64,000 bases of DNA from Serilophus lunatus (lineage: Eukaryota > Chordata > Aves > Passeriformes > Eurylaimidae): positions 1,336,743 to 1,400,742 of the forward strand of contig VXBA01001252.1 of the NCBI GenBank assembly GCA_013399895.1, in the 5' to 3' direction. Of the stretch, positions 24,201 through 39,200 are shown piece by piece (the stretch's first letter is position 1; each line of letters starts with the position of its first letter). A program made the position numbers and the translations under genes. The notes below the pieces were generated by a model, which was not told the DNA's origin, made no database searches, and worked only from the letters and a program-made list of their open reading frames with translations.

Positions 24201-27200
24201 TTTGGTATGTTTCAAATAAATGACATTATGGATGGGAGATGTCTTTGGATTTTAATGTCAGTACATCACTATTTTTGCTCACCTCTTCATAATCTGCATA
24301 TGCAAAATAAAGAAGCATATTCTTCTTTAATAAAGTGCTGATCGCTCTTTCATAAATATTAGCAGCCTCATCACTGAAAAGTTTAGCATTGTTCATGTCC
24401 TGTTGTAAAAGAAGTATAACAATATAATGGTTCAGCATCTGTGACAATGAAAGCCAGTTTACAGAATATCTTCTGTGTATGGTAAGTTCCAGTGAATTTC
24501 CATGCAGTTACCAATAAAGAGAGAATAATTTCCCCAGTACTTAAGGAATCACAAAATCAGGCCAAAAAATCTCCCCCAAACCTAAAACTGTCCAAGACTG
24601 AATGAGATTTCCATAATTCTTATCTTAAATGCAATTTTTTTTCTTAAAATAGGCTCAATTTTCAGATTCTGAACATGACACAACTTCTGGTGCTAAATAT
24701 TTTTCACACTCCTCTCTTTGGTTCTTAAATATTTGAGGAAAAATTAATAGTACACCATGTCAAAGCAATGAAATACAAGAAAACCAGTGGTAACCTGCTT
24801 ACCCCTTTCTCAGCCAGCAACTTGCTGGACTGCTCGAGGTACTGTGCTGCTTCATACCAGATGTCTGGGTGATGTCCCAGCACCAGAAGACACTGCTCAT
24901 AGGCAAACATCACTGTGGGAAAGAAATGTAGGAAAAACTCCTTGTAAATCACCGCAATGGAAGTATGAAATACAAACCCCATCAAATAAATCAGACAGTG
25001 TTGGCACTACAATCCTCTATGTCCCAATGCAGTAACTAATTACCTCTTTTTGTTATGAGAGTTTGATCTTCTGTACGCAGAGGATTGCTCTTTTCCCACT
25101 GGATGTATTTCTTCCACATGTCCACCTGCTGAGCCTCTTGGGGGGTGTTTTGTGGGGGGACAGAGGGAGCGTTGCGGTCCAGGCCTTTCATCACTGTCTC
25201 ATATTCCTGAAACAGAAGCAATGGTTTGATGAGCAGACCCTCATGTTATTCTTTCTAAAATGTTAACATACCAACCTTAGTAGTCTGACACACTTCTATT
25301 TGAAATAAAAACCATTATATTGATAGTTTGTAGAATTAAATAGAACAACGAAGAGTCAAGAGAAGGTTGTACCTTTGCTACACGTCGTGCATTCATATAA
25401 TCTCTACTCCTGTCTTCAATCATCTTCTTAGCCAGGTGAATATTGATGCCCTGGAGAAGGGTGAAAAAAGGAATTGGGAATGTGCAATTTCACTTTGGAA
25501 ATACTGAATCTTATTTCATATAGGAAAGAGCTTGAAAGAGAATGCAAAAGTGAGCAAGGACACAGTTATTTTAAAATACTAATAATTACTTTCAAAAACA
25601 CAATGAACTTTACATAAACTGCTGGGGGCAAAAGTGGAAAGAATATCTTTGTGATTCACAATTTTGCTTTTAAATGATGGTCAGTATCTAGTCAGAGTCA
25701 CAACTCCCTGCCTTGCTGCTCACCAGGTGAAGACTGGGGCAGCATAGGAACAACTCTGTTTTCTTGTACAAGTAGTGACAGAGATCGACCTTCAGGCTCA
25801 GAGCTCTGCCTTCTCTGTTCCTGAAATAACTGTCAGCTTTTAAATGAGGTTCTATTCACACTCCCTGTCACGTGTGTACCTTTGTCAGCTGAGAGGGACT
25901 TGAGAGGTGTCACCACCGAGTCTGACAGCCCTCCAGGACTGCACACATGTGCAGGGGGCTCTGCTGTGCTGCTGAGCAAGAGCAGAGGGGTTGAGGGAAG
26001 CCAGGCCCTGTTCACAGGGGGCTGGGCATGAACAGAACCTCCAAGAACTGTTCTTATGGCAGGATAAGCAACCACCCTTTTGCTGGTGCCCGTGTCCCAG
26101 TGGATTTTGCCAGTGTGGCTTGCCAAGACTTTGCAGGAGGTGGGGACAGCTTCCAGTCCTATTCCAAACACGCACCCAGGCTGTGGGAGCACTATGGAAG
26201 CAAAGGCACTGTCTGGGCTTGCACAGGGGGCTGTCTGGGATAGCACAGAAAACAACAGCCCTGCTAACTCAGGACCAGGCTGAGGATGCATACTATCCTC
26301 CTGGGATGCATTCCCAGCTCAGCAGCTTTGTGAGCCACAGACTCTCACTTTGTCATGGAGACAGAAGGGTGCCACCACTCCTGACCATTCAGTCAACTAA
26401 AGATACTGGTGACTGACAGGCTGCTGTTACTACCTGGTGGTGGCTACAGCCGAGCTGAAGGGAAGCTTGAGTACTTGAATTATAGCCATTAATCTTTCCT
26501 ACAGAGACCTGCACGTGACCTCTATGTTTTCGGGCTACTGACATGGGAAATCATCTCCCCCTCAAAGAACACTTCTGGTGAGGAGCATTTCCCTGTGCCA
26601 GGATACCTGTAAGCAGCAGCCCTTTCCCTCCAGGCCAGTTTAGCCAGAACAGGATGCACAGAAACCTGTGTCCAAGCAGAGCCTTAGCCCCCAGCTTCCA
26701 GCAGCTCTGAACAGCCTGAAGCACAGGTTTGAGTTACAGGTGTCACTCAGAGCTGTCTCAGCTAGAGGAGCAGTTGGACAGGTTTGAGTTACTGTTTTGA
26801 CAGTGTCCCTATGTATTAATGAAAGGAGTGGGAATCAACAGTGACAGCCTTCATTTGCTATGTAGGAGGGGAAGAGGAGGTTTACAGGGATTGTACTGGG
26901 GATTTTCCCATGCAGGAGAAGGCATGACACTAGATAACTTCCCTGGTGTCAGCAGGCTGGCTGTGGTGCCTCTGAAAACCAATGGGGTGAGGAGCTGTTA
27001 CAGTATGTGCTCATGGATGTGGTTGCCTGGCGTTCTCCCCCCCAGAGTTGCTCCCACTGGCTAAGCATGGTGGCCTTGTTAACATGACAGGTCATCAAGA
27101 TCACAAAGTGCATAATTAGCAACATGGAAAGAGAAAACGGCCCTTCTTCCTTGCTCAGGGTACAGCTGACCAACAATGCCAGCACCTGCCAGCCTGGGCA

Positions 27201-30200
27201 CAACCAGCAGGACAAAGGAGGTGCTGTAGTGGCATCCCCCTGCTTGGCAGTGCTGAGCACGAGGGCAGCTATGCTCAGATCTGCACTCTCACTGCTGCTG
27301 ACTGGGGCTAGTAAACCAGCTGTTAATAAATGTGTTTATAAATACACTATAAAGGTGCAGCTACAAACTAGCCTGTAAGACCGAGGAGTTGAGGTTACAC
27401 TTGCTGAAGACAGTGTGGTAGCAAACTCACTTGAACTGATGCTGTAATGGCTTCAGGTGAAAGACGGTGAGGAGCATTTTACAAGTACTTAAGACCATGT
27501 AACAATGCGGCGAAGGAAATCCAAACTATCATAGCTGAATGCCATTTCACTCTGTTCAACTCTAAGTGAAAGGAGGGGAGTGCCTCCTGGGGGACACCAG
27601 CCCTCACTGCCATCTGAGCGGCCCTAGCTTCCATCAGATACGTTCTCAATCACTGATGACAGTGATGTCTGATTCACTAGCAATTCCACTGGGCCAACTG
27701 GGAAATTGGGCAGTCAAAAGTATCTTATGGAGAATCTTTGAACTAAATTTTAAAATTCGCTCAGGTTCCCGTAGAGTTTTGCCACAGCTCCAGTACAAAC
27801 TGCACATGCAAAAGGTGTTTACACTGCTTGTCATCTCTTTTATACCTAATTACTTAGTGGATATAGTTTGGGCACCATATTTGATTATATGATTATTATT
27901 TCTTAATGTCACAAACAATGATGTTCTTGATTACCTCTTCATATTTGTTATAATCTCTCCAGAGCTGTTCTATGTTTATCATTGGATTCACACAACCACG
28001 CTGGTAAACCCTACGGACAGCTGTTATCCTCTGGTTTTCTGCATAAGATCCCACTGCTTCTCTAGAGTGGGGAGAGAGATTAATGTCAGCTATTGCAGGT
28101 CATCACTGGTATGAACATCAGCATTACATTAACTGAGCTTAAAAAAGTTCTTTTAAGGTACTTACACGCCTTTCAAAAAATTGATGTAATCCACCCAGAT
28201 CTATGTGAGAAAAAAATATGACATATAATGAAACCAGTGTTTAGTTGTACTTGTTAAAAAAGTTAGAACTAAAATGTGTTTTGATTAAAAAAAAACACAT
28301 ACCTGGTATGACATGATTTCCATACCAATCTTATCCAGAGCAAAATCATATGCCTGAGCCATTTTTTCTCTGAGGAAAAGAACAAACCACAAAGACCATA
28401 GAGCAAGTGTTCAGTACTTAAAAAAGCCTTTATTTAAGAGTATTCTCGTGTGCAGCAAATTCTAACCAAAAGCTGAGGAGTAAGAAATATCCTTCAACAG
28501 CTGAGAGCAAAAATTGGCATTCAGATAGCTTTAAATTCTGTATTTAAGATCTGTTGGGGGTTTGTTTATTTATTTAAGAAAGTTATTTTAAACTACTGAT
28601 GGCAATCCAGCATACTAACAGTGCCTGGCCCAGTCCCCCAAGCCAGTGGAAATCCAAGGATACTATGTGAAGCTGAGAAGACAAAAAACAACTGGTATCC
28701 ACATCTTCTTAGCTGACAGAGGCACTCATGGCTTATTTTGCCCCCCACCTTCAAAGTTTCCCAAACCTTTTTGTAATTCTCCAGGAACACTAAAACTTTG
28801 GGGCAATTAGGAGTAGCTCCCTTGTGTGGAAACTGCCCAGAATGTTTGACATTATTTCTTATTCCCTCAAATTCAAAGTCTTTTCCCTCAAATTTAAAAT
28901 GTTCACAGAGTTTTCTCGGTTAAGTTGTAATTAAAATTGGTTTTTCTCTCTCCCACTTTTCTCACAGTTTCCTTTACTCAAATATACTTCAGTACCTTAC
29001 TACCTCCTTGCCATTAGCAGGAAAAAGAGAAGGAAGTTAAATTGGTTGAAAAAACTAGGGGGACGAGGGGAACAGGACAGGGCACTGGTACTTTAAACAT
29101 TGTTTCAAAACAGTCTTGTAAAAATAAAGTAAACTCCCCTGCTTTTTTCTCTGTTAATGCATCACTTATCTTGCCAGTTACAGTGCCAAAAAATTATGGT
29201 GGGCTGGAGAAGAGTTTACAGATGCTGAGAGTTACTGATATTTTTTGAAACTCAGCCCACAGGGCCATAAAGAAACAAAATGTAATAAAAAGGATGAAGA
29301 TGAATACACCCTGAAATTCTGACACCCTGAATTTTACACCTTTTTTATGCATTCTAAAACTTCCTCTAAGGCCTGAACTATTTACTGTTACTGGTCTAAA
29401 TACTACCTGAGCTGGAACTAATGCTGAATTTTGTAGAGACTCTAAACAGGACACTGAGGGCAAGGATTCACTAAGGTCAGGACTGAGGAAGAAGTATGTT
29501 TCATGTTGGCTGAAGCGCCAATCCCATCTGCAGGGAACTGGCATGGATACACCAGCTACTCCCCTGCTCCTGTCCCACCTTGTTATATGAATCCAGACTA
29601 AGCAAGCAATTTTACCCAGCGAATTAAATTAAAGAAACTTCAAAGGAAATGTTTTCTAAATGCAGATTATATATTAAACCCCCAATACTCCACCGGAAAA
29701 TCCCCAGATTTGTCACACAGGTTCCTCCCCACTCCCTCGTCAAACACCAAGAGATTCACTGTAAAACTAGAATAATTCAGAACAACTCTGTTAACTTACT
29801 TGTAACTAGGTAGCTTCCCCTTGGTTTCTCGTACATAGGAAAGGTAACATTTCCATAAATCAATGTGTAAAACCTTCATAAGGCATCGCTGAAATAACTG
29901 TTTGATACATCAAGAAGATGTGATCAGGATTCCAGACACAGAAATTAGGTTTCTACTTTTAAACTACATAGTATGAATTAAAATAATCTTTGTAACTACG
30001 ATTAATGTTTGTAAGAAAGAGTAAGTTAAACTACTCATTTTTTTGACTAAAGCATCTCTGTGCTCTGCAAGGAACTGCAGAGAATTCAGCAGAGAAATCC
30101 CTCTGCACACTTCACTGATTAGTTTGGTAACAACAACAAATCAACTTTAGTGATACTTTCTATCTGTGTTTTTGAATAGCACATTCAATGACAGGTAGGG

Positions 30201-33200
30201 CTTTTTCAATCTGATTTAGTCCAATCACAAGGTACTTGTTCTTGCTGCAGTGATATATTACATATATTAATAGGACTCACCTTTTCCACTTTGTCATAAT
30301 TTTTTGCTTTAATCTATAGGGAAGCAGAAAAAAACAAATCACTTAAGAAATTATTTGAGAATAGTAGGAATATATTCTTTATACAGTACTATAGCATTCC
30401 AGTTTGTACTTTGGCTGTCTAAATTAATTACACTGTAATACCACATAACATTGCAAAAATAAAATTGAACACACACAAATCACGTACTTTGCTTTGCTTC
30501 TGAAAACTTGGCAGGTTCTTTATTTTTCATTCTTCATTTACAAAATATAACTATTAGTAGGCCAAACTGCTTTCCTATACTCTGGTTTGAAAACTCAGAC
30601 TTAGCTTCTTATTTCAAGGTACTCTGCTGCCTTCAGGGCATAAACTGACTTATGTACCAAAGATTGTACATCAAGATTTAGTGAACTAAGGGTAAAATAC
30701 CATACTTACAAAACTACTAGGCTAATAAATTTATTACACTTTATTTTTTTATTTTTTTATTTTACATTTATTTCTCAAAGTATAATATAATATGCTGAAG
30801 CTGAAAAAGGGAACAATAAACATGGAGAACCTGTTTTTCGACAGGTGCTCCAGCCCTAGTGCTCCCCGAAGGGACCCAACCACACTCACATCTTGGCACC
30901 AGTTTCATTCACAAAGTACACACCACAAGGGCAGAAGGCGAAACCTAGCAACTAGTAGGGTGTCTTTGAGACAGGACAAAGAAAAGCAGGACACTGATGA
31001 GGAGACTGGCATCCTTGGTGTATTTATTAGCTCCAGCTACAGTGACATGCCAAGCACTCTGTACAGACACACCCTGAAGAAACAAGGGAAATCAACAATG
31101 CCTTTAAGATGCTTATCTGTGTTGACATAAAGAGCCTTTAATAAGGATTTGTTATGCTGTGTTGCATTTTTGTAAAGCATCAAAGTTTCCCTTTTAAATT
31201 TCAATGCTCTTTGTTTTCAGGATTCCCAGCCTTTATTTTGGTGTGAAACAGGAGCAGTTCCCAAAGCTTTTCTGCTTCCCCCGTGAGCACCGTGGCAGGC
31301 AGGTGCACCCTTTTGCATCAGGTATTCATTACTTCATTCTACATCATTCCCACTCCAAAGCACAACAGAATTTTTAATGGAAGCAGGAGACACGGACTCA
31401 CGTGCAGAAGATCTAAAGTATGTCCTGTACTGCACCATGCACTGCCTTCCCTGCTCACTGCTTCCCAGGCTCTGCACTCCCACAACACCCTGGCCCTGAG
31501 AGCCTTAACAGAGCCACCCCCGTTCCCCTCACTCCTGAACAAGATCAATTAAAAATGAGAGAATTCAAGTACACTTTGAAGAAAAACTTGAACGGCACAC
31601 ACGGCAGACCAGACCCTTGTGTCTGTCCCGTACTCGAACTGAAGAGCATCCCACCCAGGCTGAAAGCATTTCACAAAACCCAGGTTTGCAGAGAGTTAAG
31701 CCTAATTGTGTCTTGCACACGAGCTTCACACAGTCTTCCTGCAAACTCTTCAGTTAAAAGACCTCTGACCAGAGAAATGACCAATTACAGACATGACAAT
31801 GCTCTGAAGTAACACTTATCTAAATCCAGGAGGTGGCATTTCCTGCTCTGGAGAACACCTCTAAACCCTGGCAAGACACCCTGACCCAACAGCTCTCAGG
31901 TACATGTACATATCCTAGTGCCACTTTCTCACAGCTTTTTGTGAGTAGAGAACATTTTCTCTGCCTTTGAAGAGCACTTCTAATAATTGTAGGGTGGTTG
32001 AGACCAAAGGTTTTTTTGTGGACATGAATTAAGGAATATGATGCTGCTCAACTTCTAGTTGAAGGCAAGTAAACTCCTACATTTTAAATTTCTCATTCAT
32101 TTAGAGTCCAAAAAAAAAAAAAGAAAGACATTTCCCATTTTCACTTCATCCTTTTTTTTGACAGTAATTTTTCAGGTTCCTCAGCACCTCCTATAAATAC
32201 GATGAAAAGTATTCAACTCTCACTAAAAAGACAGAGCTCCCTCTCTGCCTCCCACCCCCCCCAGCAATCTCCTATCCCTGGTCACCAAGTGAAAAAGAAC
32301 AAATGAATCTTAGTTGGTGTATCTTAGCACACAGCACAGCTGTCTGCACCTTTTTTCCCTTGTACTTAAGTAAAACCTTCAGTAAGATTATTTTTTTTTA
32401 AGTGGAGTGAGATGGGAGATAGTATGAACTCTTTTTTTTTTTGTGAAAATTAAACAAAATTAATTCATGGCTTTGCCACTGACAAAAGGCATCGCCCTGT
32501 AGTTATTTAGGAGCAAGATGAAAAGTAGTTTTTAAGAGCTCAGAACAAAAAGCTGTAAGCAGGCAGGGCAAAATATGAGTGTGCCTCCCAGGTGCAGCCA
32601 TGTAAAAACCGAGTCACACAGGCCAAGACAATTCCTGAATGCAGCTGACAGGGCTGGGAATACTCCCTGCCTGCTTAGCACACCCACCCCCCACCCCCCC
32701 CAATCACTCAAAAGCCCAATGACAACTCTTACTCAGCAGAAGTGACCTCAGTAATTCCAAACAGCATCAGGTCATCACATTTGCTTCCCAGAGCCACTTC
32801 ATTAGTGCCTGGCAGCACTGTCACCAGGCAACATCAACAGACACAGCACAAGGAATATGAGTCCATTAGACTACATGCACCTCTCATAACCAAAGACCTT
32901 GAAAAGAAGAATATTTTGCTAAGAAAGGAAGGTATCTTCTTTACTTGTATGTGTTATGACTCACCAAAAATATCTGCCATCTGAATTACCAGATATATGA
33001 AAAGCTTTTGACCACATCTGGACTTCAAGTCATTCTTATCTATTTATTAAATCCACACAAATGGCTTGATATCTGTACCTGAACATTCAGAAACCTTGGT
33101 ACCAATGAAGTTAGCAGGCTGGAGATCAGCAGCATTTGTTAAAATAATAAAGGAAAAGCAAAGCAATATTGGCCAATGCTTATCAGGTCTCCCAATGGAA

Positions 33201-36200
33201 AAGCAACTATCTCTCCTGCAGGAATTTGTTTGCATTCCCTGGCTCAACAATCCCAAGCAAACATCCTGGGAGCCCTAGCTCAGGGATGCCACAGTCCACC
33301 CCCAGCGAAGGCACAGCTGCTTCAAGGACCCTCCATCACACATTCCTGTTACATTTCTTGTTTTCCCTATCATGGACACAGGAACAGGCAGTGATCAGAT
33401 GTGGAAAAGCATTAAAGAATTTATATTAATTTTGTAATTTCGTCCATAACAGACAAACATAAAGAGAACTATAGCAATTTTTTTAGCAGATTACCCTTCA
33501 ATTTCTAAGGCTGCCTGGATTCTTCCTTTAATTGAAGAGGCTGGTGTTGCCCTCACAGAGGTGACACACAGGAGTGACTCCACCACGAATCCACCTCCTA
33601 TTCAATGAGCTGAGACACTGTCATTCCAAGGTAAAATCTGTACAGATGAGTGTCTCCCCTCCATCCCTGAAGGCTGCACAAAGGCCACCTGGTCTGACCA
33701 GCTATACTTGGATGCTCCTGTAGTAAAACACAACTGACCCTGCCTTTCTCTGCCCATGGTGATGAAAAATACCCCATTTTTTGCTGAAAGAATAACTTTA
33801 AATTTGATGCTCCAATAGGAAACTTAAATCACTACTGTAACAACTCTGTACAAGATGAATTCATAATAACAGCCAAATTACTTCCCAGAATAGGCAATGT
33901 AATTCCCTATAACAAGCTTCACAAACATTCAAGGGCAGAACTTAATCCATAAATGACAGAGCACTTCACCCTTTTTAATAGACTTTTATAAGGCATATGA
34001 ACCATTTATGATTATGCAAGGCAAGTGATCTTACTAATCTAGGGATTTAATACTACTTATAGTTGTCTAGCAACATACAACATCAGCCTAAAAAGCATCC
34101 CAGCTTGTTAACCTTTTCAGCCTTTCTTGCTTTCCTAAGGAAGCAAGGTTAGTATGTGACAATTAAGGACCAGCATGGCTTTTTCTGTCATTTATTTCCA
34201 CATTCTGACTCCATCTTCCTTTTTTTCAATGGTTATTTTCCAGGAAAAAAATTATTATTTTCTCAAGCATCAAATCAAGTGCTCTCCCCTTGGTGAGGCA
34301 GATCCTCTTGCTCTCTACACAATGGCCCTGCATTATTCTCCAAGGGGTTTTTGAGCTTTTCTTTAGAAGAGGGACCTGAAAAGAAACACTATGCACCCCT
34401 GGCAGACTGCAGCAGCTGATGAGGGACAGGCTGGGAGAGAAGGAAATGCCACAGCTGTGCAGGCATTCACTTGCTGAGGATTTCCCTAAAATCTGGTTTT
34501 GTTATAAATACTAACATGCATGCACCACCCTTAATGTTTCTTGTTTTGGGGTTTTTTTTAAAAAAAACCCCACATACACAACATACGTTTCAGAGTAAAT
34601 TACAACCAGAGCCTACATGCATGTATTTGGAAGTACTGCTCTTGTTTGTTGGCTGAAGAGAACTCCCTGTGAAAGACCTATATTCATTCACAGAGAGATG
34701 ACTAGTTATTAGATAAATACAAGCTAACATTTTAAAAATAAAATCACACTACATGAAATTTATCATCACTGAACCCATTTGTATTTGCCATTGGCCTTTT
34801 CTTTTTACATCTTGATTGTTAGGGTAAAAGGATTAACTCCCCACTTCAAGCACAGTGGGATGTATTTTGGGTCTCTATCAGTACAGAATGGTGGGTGTAA
34901 TAAAATACATTCACATTTCTCTACCCTTTTCCAAAATACAGGCTAGGGCTGGCTGGAGAGACGTTTGCACTTTACTTGCAGAGTAAATACAGCTTGGACC
35001 ACAGCAGTCCAAACTTTTCAGGCTGCCTCAAAGAAATGTCACCTTTGAAAGGATGAAGAGATGCTGATTCTCAGTTCTATCTTTAGCACATTCGGCTTCT
35101 TGCTATTTGCTGAGGCTCCCAGTCAGTGACTAATTGTGTGAGCAATTAACACAACAAACTTGTCTTCCTACAGGTCAAGGAACAGCAATTACCTTTGCAA
35201 ATAACAGATCAAGCTCTGACCAAGTACATGAAATGCAGGTTAAATGCAGGACTAGCACTGCTTTCTCGTGGTCACTGACCCAATGATGCTGGATTGTAGC
35301 TGTCTAAATAACTGGATGTAAAACTTATCTTATGTGTGCTGCACGAAGCATGTATTTCATTTGTGCAACATATTCCCAGGCTTAAGCAATGAAATCCTTC
35401 ATTTAAAAGCATTAGCATAAAACTGCAGATGCAGTTTCGGTAATACATTATTTTACTACAATTTGTGCCAGATAAGGTTTGAGTATTTCTGCTGTCTTCA
35501 TTCGGAGTTTTAATATTCTCTGTGAAAATACAACTTTTATCTTGCTTTTAGTAAAGGCTGCAAGGAAGAGATATAGAGTACACTGACTATGGGAAAACTC
35601 ATTTTCTCAAAAGGCAGTAAAATGAGATTCTACACACTTCCATTCAGAACTGTAATTTTTCACATTCCCATGATTATGTGTTTCAATTTCAAAGTCTGCC
35701 ATGAGATTTGAAAAGTCCCTTAAAGTTATTCTAAATTAAATGCCTCCAACCTCTGTTAGAAGTATTATTTCTAAAGCTTCCAGAACCATGGCACTACATC
35801 AAAATTTGAAAGTCATATTGTTTCCACCAGATACATCATTCTTAAAAAAGGATTCAGTCACAGCTGGTATAAAAATAGCTATAATGGAGAAGGGTGGAAC
35901 TGCTTGACCACTTCAGGGCTGACCAAAAGCTCAACCATGTTGTTAAGGGCTCTGTCCAAACAGCACCTCAACACCAACAGCTTCAGGGCATTGACCACCT
36001 CTCCAGGAAGCCAGTTGCAGTGTTTTACCAACCAAGCTTCCTGATCACAATAATCTTTTGGGTTTTGATTGCCAAAACAGTGGTTTACCACATACACTAT
36101 GATACATTTATATTTCCAGTTCCATATACTTTCAATATGCTCACAGTATTTAAGAATAAATTTTACAGTAAGTTAGAATATTGGTTCTGCTAATGAACCA

Positions 36201-39200
36201 AACCTAATTAATCTAATTAATTACCAGTTAACCAGTGCATCGGGAACAGGCACTTACTGAGCAACTAGTGAAAAAAGGTGGCTTTTCATAGCAAAATTCT
36301 GAGCCACATCATCATATTCAACAAGAAAAGGTGGTCATATCTACAGGTAAAGTGACAACTGCTGACTGAAAGGCAGCAATTTTCATAAAGATCCAATTGC
36401 AGTAGGAAATGAGGACAGGGCAGTGGCAGAGACAGCTGCTGCCTGAACAGCCAGTAACAGGTAAGGCTGCTCCTCTGGACTCCTTGAAAAGTGTCCTCGT
36501 CCCAAGCCTTTAGTGATCTTCAAGAGCCTTCAGGAACATTAAGCAAAGCACATCAGGTTAACACTCTACCAACGTTTCTCCTCTCAGAGGCAGATCTCTG
36601 CATGAACATCTCCACCAGCTGAATCATTGTAAGAACAAATTAAAAATAGGCATGACTGAAGAGCTGAAATGACTATTTCCAAAACTGTGAGCACTAGATT
36701 TATTTGGAAGTTGGGGAAAAAAAGGAGCCCAGCTGCACCTGTCTGAAGGCGGTGAAGGAACAGCTGAGAGCACAAGTCTTCAGAAAAGAGTACAGAAGAA
36801 CTTGTGAAATGCCACTCTGCAGACTGAACAACACACCCCATTAAAACAGTGTTAGAGCCATTCTTAATTTTAAAAACCTACATAATTAGCAATTAAAAAA
36901 AATTGCAAGTGGAAGATGTATTTTCGTTTACTTTTTTAGACTAAAACCCCCAGTACCTTTAATTTTCAGATGCAACAGGAAAGAAATCAATCCCGATGAA
37001 TAGAATACTCTTAGGTGTGAGGAAACTGCATTCTGGAAGTGCAGCAATACAAAGACTGGGAATCTGGACAACCTCACTGAACAAACTTACAACAGACATT
37101 GATCTAGAAGTGATGAAAGATTAATGCATCACAGAAAAGAAACTTAACTTTGCTACCAAGAGTTTAGAATGTTTAATAACTACCTACCTCACTTAATTTC
37201 TAAATTTCTACTCAAGTGTAAAAACCAAAGATTTCCTTAGCAAATAAGAGAGCTCAGAGCTACTATAAATAGCTGCTGTTTATACCTTAGTGCAATTTGA
37301 TTAATTTTCACATACAGAGAAATCTTCAGGACAAGCATCTGCTGTTACTCCCTTAAAAAATGCTGCTTCCTTTGTCCTGCAGTGAGGACCTTCCTTCATG
37401 TCAATACTTGGAAAAGCACACACAACTTTTGGGCACCACTATCAACAAATTACACAGAGGCTGCACAGAGGAATATTTGCCTATAGGCAGCCTTAAAATC
37501 TGTGGTGACAAAACTCTTGAGTGATTTTTTTAGTTGGAGAATGTACTGAATTGTAATCACTGGTTCACTCCCTACTTCATTTATTTCAGTAGTCACATCT
37601 CTTTTCTTTGTTTTCAATCTGGATTTTAAAAGTGATGAAAAATTTTCCCAAGTGTATTTTCTCTTCCTTCCTATCTATGGTGTTCTTCTGCTACCTCTCC
37701 TCATTTTGCGTGTTTTGAGTGTTTTGCTTCCTTTCAGGAACATACTTTCAGAAAAAAAAAATTCAAAAAAGGACAGATTTGTAGTTATATTTAAACACCA
37801 AACCCACCTGTTATTACCTGCATTGCTGTCCTCCTTCCTGACAAACTGAGCCCCACTATTGCAAACATCTCTTGTGCATTAGTATAATTCAAGTGAAACT
37901 GCAGGAACAGTCCTTTTCAAGTCCTGATGAAAAGCACACTCTATGCTCATCAAAAACAACAAAAAAAGACTTATCTGGTACTTTACCACTCTACAGATCT
38001 GACATTCAACAACTGCCCAGAAATGGGGGGTGTGTCTAAGTTTTCTTTTCCTGTGAGTACTGCCTCAGTCTACTGAACTGTTCTTTGAGGACTGGGTGAA
38101 GCTCAGATACACAGCTCACATAGAGCAGCAGCACTACCAGCTTGTCTTCCTTGTTCTATTTCTACCCATTCTTTAATAACTGCTCCAAATCAGGAACACT
38201 GTGACCTTTTTTATTTAGGCAATTTGCCCATTATAAAATTTAATGTAATATTAGCTGTATGAAGCAATTTACAAATGCTGGGCATACATCCTTTCCAGCC
38301 AGGTTCCACTTCATACCTGGATTCTCAATTTGTCTGCAGATCTCACTCTAATGAAAAGTCAATTTTCAATGTGCCCCGTGGCTTGTAATTTCCTCTTCCA
38401 TTTCACACTCCCTTTAGGCCACTGCAGAAAACATCACCCCACATTCAGACCCCTGCAGACTACCTTGCTTCCTTCCCAACTTATGCATATTGGTTCTTCC
38501 TATGTACTTTAGTTCACGTCTGCTTCTCATTCCCGTTTCTCCAAGTCTTTTGTATTTTACAGAAGCAGTGGGAAGTTTTAAGATGTGTTTGCAGATGGCT
38601 AACATCAAGAGACCTACTGGGATCCTTTGCAGCCCCTAGAAAGTGTGCCACTTCACAGAGTGCTTTTTCTCCTAGAACTAAGTTTATATTGTTTAACTCT
38701 CAAATTACAGGACTCAAAAGCACATATAGCACCCATGGACAAAATGCAGTAAGGTAATTAAAGACTTGCTGTTTTATCTGTTGGCCACATCATTAAAGTT
38801 AAAAAGTTAAATTAAGAGGGAAGCCTAAAGCCAGGAGATTTGGCCCATCTCATTGAACTAGAGATCCCTGACTTGTAATCCCAGATAAATTACACCATTT
38901 GTCTACCTGAGTCCCCTTCCATAAGCAAACAGTCCCCCAGCAAGGGAAACGTAATTGGACACACAGCCCTAACCCTCTTTTTTTTCCAGCTAAATTAGTA
39001 AGATAAGAGGCATCAGTGTCTTGCACAAGGCTGCCAGCCTGAGAAGCACAGATACACTCCAGTCTGCCATCACCACCATAACCCAACCTAAAAACTCCTA
39101 ACAATAATAAGACTTTAAAAACAAGGCAGGGATCAGACCCCTGCAACAGATGACATGTCATAATGTGTGCATGAGGCATCACCACCTTGGGGAAAAAAAA

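Larger units (their letters stand above)
16951..25372 (-). other. CSTF3: CSTF3 introns 9-17; no nested genes seen
   Basis: The introns between exons 9 and 18 (longest 1.58 kb at 19949-21532, with 1.53 kb at 16951-18477, 1.20 kb at 18674-19878, 1.26 kb at 21879-23141 and 1.07 kb at 23217-24282) are AT-rich and repeat-poor. None contains a recognisable exon, RNA gene or complete transposon. A short stretch near 23965-24000 weakly recalls MIR but is not convincing. Confidence 0.6.

Noticed and set aside
26038..26052. AGAACTGTTCT resembling a glucocorticoid response element
   Set aside because: The half-sites overlap without the required three-base spacer.
25833..26291. A 152-codon minus-strand open frame in CSTF3 intron 8
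   Set aside because: It overlaps several other frames on both strands in a locally GC-richer patch and resembles no known protein.
28053..28061. Alternative acceptor for CSTF3 exon 8 at the AG just before 28053
   Set aside because: With the strong GTAAGT donor of exon 7 it would shift the frame. The upstream AG restores the expected GVEAVGSY sequence.
29834..29888. CSTF3 exon 5 starting at CGATGCC (29888)
   Set aside because: This would drop LFQ, which the family keeps; the AG just before 29897 gives the complete protein with phase 0.
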